Below are positions 39,501 to 51,500 of a stretch of DNA of 64,000 nucleotides, in pieces. This stretch comes from Cymodocea nodosa (Eukaryota > Streptophyta > Magnoliopsida > Alismatales > Cymodoceaceae). Under the pieces are notes generated by a model. That model saw only the letters and a program-made list of their open reading frames with translations, was not told the origin of the DNA and did no database searches. The number at the start of each line of letters is the position of its first letter. Within the stretch, counting starts at the first letter, position 1. The stretch lies in contig CM072336.1 in the NCBI GenBank assembly GCA_036874045.1, forward strand, positions 10,010,501-10,074,500. Reading direction: 5' to 3'. Both the position numbers and the translations under genes were made by a program.

Positions 39501-42500
39501 CTAACTAAAGACAATGTGTTTCATGATCGTACAAAGCACATTGATGTTAGATATCATTTTCTCCAATCAAAAAGCAAGATCAAGGTTTTGAAGATCAACA
39601 CCAAGAACAATCCAATCGATATGTTCACAAAGGGAGTCATTAAGAGCAAGTTCAAGTACTGTTTGGACCTACTCAATGTTTATGCATATGTCTGACCCTC
39701 ACAGGTCTTTGGATGAGGAGTTTTGTTGTAGGTAGAGGTTATATTTAAGACAATGTGAAGATTGTTGATATGTCTTGTATAAAGACAATTTGGTTGTTTG
39801 GACATGACCCTCTAAGTTATATAAACTTATGGGTGTTAGGCATTTGTTTTAAGCCCTCATTTGTATTCCTTCTCCAATATAGTGGATCACTCCTTATCTC
39901 ATGGATGTATCTGAAAAGGGAACCATGTAAAAACCTTGTGTTTGCATGCTCCCCATCTCTTCTTCCTACTCTTTTTTGCAAATCAAATTCTATGCAATAT
40001 TATGATGTTAAAATCATTATACACAAGAAAAAACTTGTGGAGGTAGAATAAATATGCAATTAAATATTAACATAAAGGAATACATAGATATATGTTCAAG
40101 AGTAACCTGCTTTTCCCTCATCAAATGAGCACGTTTATCTGTAGGTATGTGCTCCCACATCAGAACCTACATAAATCATATTAAAATTTTCCATTTAGAA
40201 GAAGATTACAGCATAACAGAATACTGCCTATTTGTCATGCTAAACAAGAAAATTACATGTTGAGCATATTGAAATGCTTCATCACAACCCAAGCTGGTCT
40301 TCAATATGCGCAGAAGATCCTGGTAAATTAGTGAATAGACCAGAAATAACCAACAGTTTGGCATGAAGTGATAGAACACAAACACATACATACAAATAAA
40401 ATAGAAAAAGAGAATGAAGAATTACAATTAAAATACGAGATGAAGAAGAGCCGCTATAACCTCAATATAGCAAAAATGGAAGATACATACTGAACACTAA
40501 ACTAAGCATGTGTATATCCAAAAATGATGAGTGATTTCAGTTAACAATAATTTTACTTATCCTGACCATTAACAATTCATCACAGTTTTTGAGGAATTAC
40601 AACACAATTGCACAACAAGAACGTAGTTGTGAAGAAGAGGATTTTAATTTCTCAGAAAAAACTTTCCTTTCAACTCCTACAAAAAACCTGCTCAAGAGAA
40701 CCTCCAAAAGGCAACCATTATAACAAAATCAAATTGAGAAAGGTCACAGTACCTAATCTTCAAACAACCTTTTCCAAAGTACTGAGGATCACATCTTTGG
40801 CTAGAGGTCTAATTATTGATCAGTCAACTATGGCCGATCATAGTCAAGGAGGTCATAGATGACAATCTTGTCGGTACTACAAGTGCACCAATCATTGATC
40901 AAATAAGTGTTAAAGATAGATGGTAGATAAGGGTGGGCACAATTTCCCACAAAGGTGTAAAAATATCCATAGTATAGTCAGCCAAGTGAAATCCACTACT
41001 GCACCTATGGTAACTTTCCATAGTATAGTTAGCTAGGTGAAATCCACTACTGCACCTATAGTAACTTTAACATAGGCTAAATATGTTGATCTTTCACAGC
41101 TCTAAGTGCCTAGTCCTAACCATGAGATCACATGCTATAACACCCACTTCAGATATTACTGCTTTTTTGGCTTCCAAGAACGACACTTGAATAATAGAAT
41201 TTGGCACATCCTCCCATATTTTAGGTACATGAGATCTGTTTACTCGTCATACTTAATTATCTGATGTAACCTTTGTATGCATTCTAAATGGAAAAACCTG
41301 TTTTATTTCTAAAAGAGTTGTCTATGCCTCTTCTCAAATTGCTCTTAATCATGTTCTCAAACCTGCAGTCAAGGAATATGATTGGTTTAAAGCTGTAAAG
41401 CAAAAACAAGCATCTAACTCTTAATCAGGATAAGAGACAACATGGAATTGCATACCTAGCATCTACATTTGAGCCTTCCAACTCTAATTGATTAGGCATC
41501 CTTAAGAAGCTATAGCAAGTATTACCGTGATTTCATAATTCTAGTTTTAATTGTTGTGTCAAATAGGTAAGCATCATCATGGAATTGCATACCTAGCATC
41601 TACATTTGAGCCTTCCAACTCTAACATTATTGATTGGGGCATCCTTAAGAGGCTATAACAAGTATTACCGTGATTTCATAATTCTACTTTTATTGAGTTG
41701 TGTCAAATAGGTAAGCATCATCATGCTACCTCTCATCATTTATGTCTTGCTTTAAGTTTGAGTTCATTTGAGTTAGAACATTAAAATATTAGATGTCCTG
41801 TTAGAATCTCATTTGTCACGTCATAAATATTATAGAACATTAAAATATTAGATGTCCTGTTAGAATCTCATTTGTCACGTCATAAATATTACTTCGTTTT
41901 TGCTGATACTATTTGCATGCATGTTAGCTCTATGTGTTGAAGGAAAGAACCTATGATATAACATCATAAAAGTTTTCTTCAATGAAATAAAAAATCACTT
42001 TCCAATTGTTCCAAAATTTTTTTGAACAAATAATACTTTGGAATTTATTTAACATGTTCAATTCTATTGTGAATCTTTATGAATCATCTAGCAGATAATT
42101 TGTGCTCACACCTTCTAGTAGAATGATATTGTCGAACAAAAACACCAACACCTTGATATTGTCTACACTCTCATGATGCACATGAAGGTCCATAGTACTT
42201 GTGGCCTAATGCAGTTTTAACTACAACCTACTTAGTAAATAGGATGCCCTCTACCTTGTTAAGGAAAGATATGTTCTCACAAAGACTTCATCTTGAGACC
42301 AAACTATTTTCACTTCCTACCAAAGTTTTTGCTAAGAATTTAACACTAGATTTAGACAAGTTCACCTCAAAGTCAATTGTGTATTTGTTGAGTACTCTTA
42401 CATACAACGTTATCATTCACCCACCAGATGGTATCTTATATTTGTAGATACTTACTTCTTTGAGTCATGTATTTATTTTGAGCCTGATAGTAGTTGAATT

Positions 42501-45500
42501 GATAGTGTTTGCTTATTCTAGACAAACCACATAGGATAAATAAAAGTCTCTCAGTGACTGGAGCAAAATGCCAATGTCCATCACAAGTATATTATTGTCA
42601 TTGAGGGAAGCAACAAAATCTACCTATCCTCCATGGATGCTAGTCCAAGTCACTAGAAACCCTTAAGCTCCTATAGCCTTTAGAAAGGGTAAACAATCCT
42701 ACATTGTACATCCTAGTTCAAATTTTGTTTTCTATAATCGTTTGAACCTATCCTTTCAAGAGTTTACTCTTTTCATTTCATCAAGCCTATTCCCAAGATT
42801 TACTAGGAAATGCTACAGATACCACATTGAAAAGTAGCCATAAATCAAAAGATGTCAGCACTTTACATCATGCAGAATATGGGCTTTTGTTCCTCGACCC
42901 ATGTATGATAACATAGTCCTCTACGTATACAATGTAAGCTACAAATTTGATGCCACAAGAGACAAATATAAGACTTGCTTGGCTGCTTGTAGGTTCAATC
43001 AAACCTGTGGAATGTAGCAACATTTTTTCCATGCACTAGATTGAATTTCATTAGACTACTATTCTCTATTGTTATTTGTTACATATTGGGCCCAATATGT
43101 GACATTATCAATCAAACATGAGAAATACACTAGTTTGAACGTCAAAAATGCCTTCCTATATAATCATCCATAGGAATGGGTGTTGAAGCAATCACCAAGG
43201 AATGTTGCTTAAAGGAAGAATAAAATGTGTTGTTTAAAGAAAGCAATTTATGTTTTGAAACAACACTACAAATCTGGTTTGAAAATTTCAGTGGAATTAT
43301 TATGGAGGATTTGAAGATATGCTGTTGATCATTCAGTATTTCAAAAAAGTTCTAGAGCTAGTGGTGTTATAATTACAGTTTATACTGATAATATTTTAGT
43401 AACAAAAAATGACAACTAGAATAGCAAAAACCAAAGAATATCTTAGGACACATTTTGTCACCAAGAATATGGGCAAGTCACACTACTTGGACATCAAATT
43501 CATTTATTCCAAAGAAAAGATGGCACTTTCTCAAAGAAAGCATTCCTTGGAACTATTATAGAAAATCAAGCTATTGGGATGCAAACTTGAGAACACATCA
43601 ATAAAACAGAATCTCTCTATATTGAATGACACTTCTAATCAATTTGAAGATACAAGTAGATACAAGAAGTTATTTGGCAAACTAATTTAACTGAAAGTAA
43701 CTCAACCAGATTTACCTATACAATTGATCTATGTTGGAACACAAGAAATAAGTGAAAATAGAATATTATTCATAAGTAAAAATAAGGTTTTTTTACGTAA
43801 GGCTACAATCTCATGTAGAACTAAATCTACAATACACAAATAACCAAATATATCATTTATTCTCACACTTCCCCTTAACTTAGAACATTCAACTTGCAAC
43901 AAACTCTATAACATGATAAATTCAATATCAAATACGTAGAAGAATATAAAAAATTAATTGTTGCAATAGAAGTAGCAGCAACAAGTAGTAATCTGAGAAT
44001 TATATCTCAGACAGTAAAATAACCATTGCATACAATTTAAGGTAGAAAATCAACTGATGTAGCAACAATAATAGCAAAAAGTAGTGATCTAATAACTACA
44101 TTTCAGACGGTAATAGAATAACCATCAGATATAATCTAAGATGGTAAAACCAATATGGTCTATCTATAGAAAACAACTTGGGAGTGACAATGCTGGCAAG
44201 GGCACTACAATGGATGCTACTTGAGAGGTTCTTCTCAACCAGACCCCTTACAGTTGAAATTCTATCTACTATGAAACGAAATGGGGGCTTCTTTGAGTAC
44301 TTATTTTTGATGGCTTGAGACTCTAGATATGTGCCCCTAAGATTCAAGAACAAGAACCTCACAAGAGCTTATGTTATGAATTCCTGATTGATCAATGGAA
44401 AGAAGATAATTGTATCTCAATGGTCTTTGTCCTTCTCCCCTAGGTTTGAGCCATCATGGGTTTCTATTTAGGTCTTCCTTCTCAAACTATGTGCACATTT
44501 GTAAGCTCATTTGGCTATTAAGTCTATCACTTATATGCTGAGTAGATATCTTTATATGTACAATGATGTCCTCAAATTCACAGGATTCAGTCTTATGACC
44601 TTGTGTGTTGAAATAGATGTTTCCAAACCTCTTATTAACACTATCAAGGTCAAATGTGGCAATGAAGTGATTGTTCAACCAATTGAGCATGGTCAGAACA
44701 TCCTAAGATATTGTACCAAGTGTTGCTGTTTTGGTCCTTTCTAGGAACAATGTTGAGGCAGGATGCCTACACAAAGAAGCTTGGCCAATCAAGAGGTGGA
44801 GGGAGGAAGAGTACAAACTCAAACTAATAAGGAAAACTGTGACAAGTTAAACAAACCTATAGGTGGTTGGAAAGAGGACAGTAATGCTAGAAATACTCAG
44901 GAGTAGATGACAATCAAGAGAAGAAGAAAATAATAGAGACAGACAGAGCCCAAGAGAAAATGATTTCAAAGATTAGTCCAAAAGGTGACCAAAATCAATC
45001 AGTTTAGCCAGCTGTTGGAAATGGAACACAAGAGAAGTTTCCATAAAGGAAGGAAGATGACAATCAAAAGGAGGGAAGGCAAATGGAGATACACACATAT
45101 TGTTGGAGAAGTGAAAAGTGTTTTTGTGTATATTGTCTTGAAAGAGAAGATACAAGATATATATAAAAGGGGGGTAGGATCCATATAAGGATCCATTTAC
45201 CCAAATAAGAACAAACACAACTCTAACACTCCCCCTCAAGCTAGAGAGTATATATTAACTAGATCCAGCTTGTTACATAGATAATTGAAAGTTTTATAAC
45301 TCAAAGCCTTGGTTAGAATATCAGTTCATTCTTCAGAAGAAGGGATATGTGGAATACAAACAACTCCCCTAGTGACCAAATTCCTTATATAGTGGCAATC
45401 AATCTCAATGTACTTCGTACTCTCATGAAAGGTCTCATTCTCAGCAATATATATAGCAGATTGATTGTCACAATACATAGTCATTACTCCATCAACTGTC

Positions 45501-48500
45501 ACCCTAAGTTCTCCTAAATATGAACTGAGCCACACCATCTCACATCCTGTGAACCTCATGACTCTATACTCAACCTTGACACTAGAGCAGGAAACTACAC
45601 TTTGCTTCTTGCTCCTCTAGGTAACCAAGTTTCCCCCCCCACATAAGTTAGATACCCAGAGGTGGACTTCCTATTTCCTTTGTCTCCAACAAAGTCAACA
45701 TCTGAGAAGGCTTCAACCTGTAAGTGTCCACAACATTGATACAATAGACCCTTCCCTGGAGCTCCCTTGATGTACACAAGCACTCACAAAGTTCCCTGCT
45801 AATGTACACTTCTAGGCTGGTGCATAAATTGACTAAGTAATCCCACAGTATATGCAATGTCAGACTTGGTAACAATGAGATAAATGAGTTTACCCACTAA
45901 TCTGCGATAGCTCATAGGATCTAGCATCTCTTCTAATGACGAATCTCAGAAGGAGGGGTTTTGCTCAATAGGTGTAGCCTCTGGTTTGCACCCCAACATC
46001 TTTGTTTCTATCAACAAGTCAAGAGCATATTTCCTTTGTGACAATATCAGCCTCTCCTTTGAGTATGCAAACTCCACTCCTAGAAAGTACCCTAGACGCT
46101 CTAGGTCTTTTGTTTCAAAGACTGTGCCTAAATACACTTTGGTTCTAATGATCCCCTCCTGATCATCACCATTGAGAAGAATATCATCAATATATACTGT
46201 TAAAACAGTGTATCCTCATGCAGACTTACGAATGAACACCGAATGATCAACTGCACATCTCTGGAAACCACCACTGATCAAGACACCACTCAGTCTCTCA
46301 AACCAGGCTCGTGGACTCTACTTCACCCCATAAATCGCTTTCTTCAGTCTGCACACCATCTAACCTCCCTACCTGGTATACCCTGGGGGTTGTGTCATAT
46401 ACACCTCCTCAGCCAAATCTCCATATAGGAAAGCATTCTTCACATCAAGCTGGTGAAGCTCTCAATCCTTGTTAATAGCCACAAATAGTAATACCCTAAT
46501 AGAATTGAGGCGAGCTACTGGAGAGAAAGTTTCTGCATAATCAACCCCATATTCTTAGGTGAAGCACCTAACCACAAGTCGTGCCTTGTGTCTCTCTATT
46601 GTACCATCTAGTTTAAACTTCACAGTGAAGACCCATTTGCAAGATACTAGATTGGCATCAATAGGGCAAGGAACCAGCTCCCATGTACCCTATGACCACA
46701 AAGCTTGCATCTCCTGATCCATGACTTGTTTCCAAAAAAGACATTGTAAAGCTTCCTGGTATGCCTTAGGTACACCCTCAAACATGACAGATAGAGCAAA
46801 ATTACGATAGGAAGTAAGGTGATCATAAGAAATAAACTGGGAAATGGGGTGTTGTGTGCAAGAGCATGTACATTTATGAAAAGCAATCGGTAATTCATCT
46901 AAGGTGGTAGTAGGATCTGCATCTAAGGCGGTCCTTGGTGGAGCCACAGAGACAACATCAAGTCGTTGTCGCCTTTGATACACCTGCATAATTCTGTCCA
47001 CTCCAGTTATATTAGGGGTCTCCGCCACATGTCTGTCATCAGGAATGAGGTAAGACAATAGAGGACTAGTGGCATTAGACTCAATAGAATCGACCTGTTG
47101 CGAAAAATAGAGTTGATCCTCCGAAAAGGTGACATCAAAGGAAGTGAAGTATCGTCTTGTAGGAGGGTGATAACATCTATACCCCTGCTATGTCCTAGAG
47201 TACTCGACAAACACACACTTGAGGGCACAAGCATCAAGCTTGTCCAATCCTAGACTAAGATCCTGAACATAGGCTGTGCACCTAAACACTCTCGAAGTGA
47301 AGTGAAACAACTTCCCATTAGGATAAAGGCAATGTAGAGGAACCTCCCCCCCAAGGGGAGAAGGCATCCTATTAATAAGGTAAGCAGTGGTAAGAACAGC
47401 TTCAGGCCAAAAATGCTTAGGAACGTTCATGTGAACTAGAAGAGTCCGCGTGACATCCAGTAAATGACAATGTTTCCTCTCAACCACCTCATTTTATTGG
47501 GAAGTGTGAGGACACGTAGTTTGATGAATGTTCCCCTTAGAAAGGAAGAGATTTTGAAAATGAGAGCTCACAAACTCAAGGGCGTTATTAGTCCGAAAAC
47601 ATTTTGGAGTCACAGAGAACTAAGTACTAATCTCATAAACAAAATTTTCAATATAAGTAACAATAGATTTCCAGTCCTTTAACAAGTACACCCAACAGAC
47701 ACGAGAGAAATCATCAACTAATACAAGATAATGCCGATATCCTCTTAAAGAAGGTACCCGACTCGGACCCCAAACATCACAATGAATCAGATCAAACATA
47801 ACTAGACTCTTTATAAGAGACATACGGGGGTAAGAAGAATGACTATGTTTGCCAATTTGACAGGACTCACACTGAAACTCAGAAATATCAATCCATGGTA
47901 ATACCTACTGGAGTTTGTGAATTGAGGGGTGACCAAGACAATGATGCCAGAGAAGAGGCGACACAACAATGGGGAATAGCACGACTGCTAGACCACATGA
48001 AGATGTATCTCGAGCAAGAACATACTCCTTGATGCTCCTTTTATAGCCCAAACCAATTCTCGTCCTCATCCGTAGATCTTGAAAGGTACAATGGAAATGA
48101 AAGAATGTCACAAAACAAGATAACTGAGTAGTAATAGCACTAATTGAAATCAAGTTAACGGAAAGCTCAGGGACAAGAAGGGTGTTCTCAAGCAGAATAT
48201 CTGGGGTGGCCTCAACAATACCACGTCCAAATATTGGGCATGAGCGACCATCAACTACAGTGACACTATAGAGACTTGGAATTTTCTAGAGGTGAGAGAA
48301 AAAGATAGAGCAACCTGTCATGTGTTGAGAGACACCAGAGTCGATAATTTAGGATTGTGCCTCACTTGTACGTATAGTCATATCAAAAGTGAAAGTCAAG
48401 GAAGCCACAATAGTGTGACTGGGACCTTATACCCTCTTGAACCTCTCATACTCCTGTTGAGTAATCACCATAGAAGCCTCCTTAGATATACCACCATCAG

Positions 48501-51500
48501 ATTTTGTCACCACTCTCGCCTAGGCTGGCTTGCCAAATTTCTCCCAACACTTCTCAGAACGATGGTTAACTTTACCACAATAGATGTAGGGAGTCCTACG
48601 TCGCCAAGATCCCCCTTAGCTAGATACAAAGTTAGGATGACTCTCCTGCCAACTAGATGCCCCCTTTACAGCCAAAGCTGAGCTGTCTTGAGTCTCTATA
48701 ACGATCATATTGTCTGCCTTGGAGATACGGAGGACTCGAGCAAAGGCAAATCCCAGGTCAGGTGTAGTATCTCCTCCTAGTAGATGTCCCCAGACTTGAG
48801 AGATTAGTTTCGGAGGGAGACCAAACAAAAATGCAGCCACCTGTAGATTATTCCTGTATCTCTAGAGTATGGCCAAGTCAGTAGTCAGAGGTTGAAGAGC
48901 ATTTAACTCCTCAAAGTGTGACCTCATCATCCCATAATACTCCTACACAGATTGACTGCCCATCTTGAGTGTGAAAATCTGCTCATAAATATCATACACC
49001 TTCAAGATGTTCCTCTCTTCCGCATACATCTATCTAAGAGTATCCCATATTAGTTTAGCCAGGCGAAGCATCATGACACCCTTAGCTATGACTAGCTCAA
49101 TGCTATTCTCTAGCCAAGTAACTACAGTAGTATCATCAACAAACCAGTCGTCATACCCTGCCTCCTTAATATCCATCGGTGTCTGAGTTAGGTGCTTGCT
49201 CTTCCTCTAAACAACCACAAAGGTAAGGAAGCCCAATGACAATGTGTGATAGTTAAGTTCATTGAGTTTCACAGATGGCCCTGACAAGGGACAAATCACA
49301 GACTCCCTAAATGCCATCAGCCAACAATTGGACCCTTTAGATGATTTCAGTAGCCACCTTCTGCAGCCCCGATGGTTTCAACAGCCACCTTTTGCACTAG
49401 GTCAGCAACTTCAACTAACCTAACTACTCTTGCTGGTCACCATTCAAGATGATAGCCACAGAGAACGTCTACAGACAGCAGACAAGTTGGTGTTGGCGGT
49501 AGCGGCCACAACAGCTGCAGTGACAATTGCAACTCCGTCGCAAAGACGGCAACATCTGCAACGGATAGCGGTTGTGACAACGGCTTCCACGACGAACGAC
49601 GGCCGTGAGGGATAGCAGCAGCGACTGAGGCCACGACGGCAACTGCAGCTACCACAGCTACACGATGGCGGCAACGGCGACGACTACGCGACGGCAACAA
49701 TGACGGCGACTAGGGGGCCTAGGAAAGTGTGACTTAGCTCTTATACCATGTTAGAGAAGCGAAAAAGTATTTTTATGTATATTGTCTTGAAAGAGAAGAT
49801 ACAAGACATATATAAGAGGGGGTAGGATCCATATAAGGATCCATTTACCCAAATAAGAACAAACACAACTCTAACACATATGTTAGAAGAGCGCCAAATT
49901 AAAGACATTTGGTTGGGAAGGGCAGTGGTCTAAATGTTGAAAACAAGCAGGAAACTACAGATAAAAATGAAAACTTGAACTAGGAGGGAACTCAAGATCA
50001 AGTGGAGAATGGAAGTAAAGTCTAACAAAAGGAGATCAAACAGACTACAAGGGAATTACAACTAGACAGATCAGGATGATCAATTCAACCTAAAGCAAGA
50101 GGAAGATGAACAATTGAACAATGAAGACGATAATCAACTAGGTGTTGATCATGAGTGTATTGATCTAGGTGTTGAAATAGAAATTGAGAAAGAAAAGTCA
50201 CTAGATTGGATAAACGAAATGTCATACAAATCAAACTCAGAAAGAATTAAGAGAACCAAGAAGCTATATAGTAGAAGCAAGTCTTATTATTTAAGGTGTG
50301 CTCGACAAGTAGATTTGTTTAAAAATATCTTGAGTGCTTCTAATGTTCAAAAGAGGGAGAGACATACAACACAAGTAGCAATGACAAGCCAAATCTAAGT
50401 TGTTGACTTGGAGGGTCATACCTTACTAGTTATGTATGGATATCCTAATTTGGAATTGCAGGAACCTTGGTAACAAGGCTACCCAACATCTTAAAAATTT
50501 AATTCCAAAGCACCACATTAAGGTTATTGCTATCATCGAACCTTTCTCAAGGTCTGATCAATGTGAGACAATAGCTAGAACCCCACAAATGTAAAATGCT
50601 AGAACTTCATTAGCAAGTGGTAAAATCTAGTTGTTCTAGAGGGATGGTATTCACTTATGGAAGATGAACAGGCAATCTTTAGCTCCTTCCAGGAGGCTAC
50701 TAATAATCTTTTTCATTTCACAACAGTTTATAAATTTTGCAACATGGTTACTCATTGTCAACTATGAAACTTACTAAGGCACATAAAAGAGAAGGTTGGA
50801 GACCTACCATGGATTGTTGGGGGTGAATTCAATGTTGTGCAAAAAGTTTCAGAAATAATTAATATTGCCGATTAAACTAGGAAAGTTTGGTAAAGTTTAA
50901 TGCTATCATTAATGACTTGGAACTCGATGAGTCATAACATGTTAGAGATTCCCTGTCATGGTGTAATTAACCACATAGGGCCAAATAAGAAATATAGAAG
51001 ACTAGATAGGATTATCCTTAATCATAACATGGCAAAATAGTTTAATCTTGTTCTGGAGTACCAACTTCGTGTGCACTCCAATCATTCTCCTATGATTGTC
51101 AAAAATAGGAATGATGGTAAAATCGGAACATCCCCCTTTAGATTTCAATCAATTTAAATAGGAAGTGGCAAATGTATGGAATACAATGCTGGACAAATGC
51201 CCTATCAAGAATATTTCCAAAAAACTAGCCAAGCTCAAGCATCATTTTCAAATCTGGAACAAATAGGTATTTGGGGATGTAAAGGCTCAAAGGTGGAGAC
51301 TGGTGAACATGGTGGAACAACTTGAATCCTCCCTACATGCATGTTGGGATCAGGAGACATCAATTAGTTTGGATCAAGTTCGAAAAGAGCTTTAAGAGAA
51401 TAATCACAGAAGAGCTATCTTCCTCACTTAAAAAGCCCAGATTAGATGGATGAAAGAAGTTGATCATATTACCCACTACTTTCACATGGTATTAAACAAA

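Larger units (their letters stand above)
40840..43730 (+). mobile_element. Decayed copia element, left part
   Basis: Plus-strand remnants in copia order: a degraded zinc knuckle near 40860-40950, an integrase-like stretch with [16 protein letters not shown] (about 42195-42260), and RT near 43370-43730 ([20 protein letters not shown]). The RNase H end and LTR at 52790-53171 have the right order and strand to be its other end, with a LINE between. It carries three local tandem duplications. Heavily broken and old. Confidence 0.65.
45101..49877 (-). mobile_element. Ty1/copia element with both LTRs and TSD
   Basis: LTRs 45101-45228 (128 bp) and 49749-49877 (129 bp), with CATAT on both outer sides (45096-45100, 49878-49882). 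The primer site at 49737-49748 is TGGTATAAGAGC on the minus strand, and a polypurine tract (CTCCCCCTCAAG, plus strand 45229-45240) lies beside the 3' LTR. Coding parts on the minus strand from right to left: gag (about 48600-49320), knuckle and protease (about 47950-48600), integrase (47190-47900), RT (about 45940-46640) and RNase H (45326-45900). LTRs differ at about six positions plus two small gaps, near 5%, so it is one of the younger copies here. The coding region is broken in about ten places. It lies inside the LINE, in the helicase intron. Confidence 0.92.

Noticed and set aside
44595-44740. Zinc-knuckle protein as a possible host gene
   Set aside because: Its wording is that of L1 ORF1 (zf-CCHC_4), and the LINE continues at 49878 beyond the copia insertion.
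49430-49700. Arg/Val- and Ala-rich readings in the GC-rich patch
   Set aside because: Low-complexity products of CG-rich repeats next to the primer site of a copia element. Not host genes.
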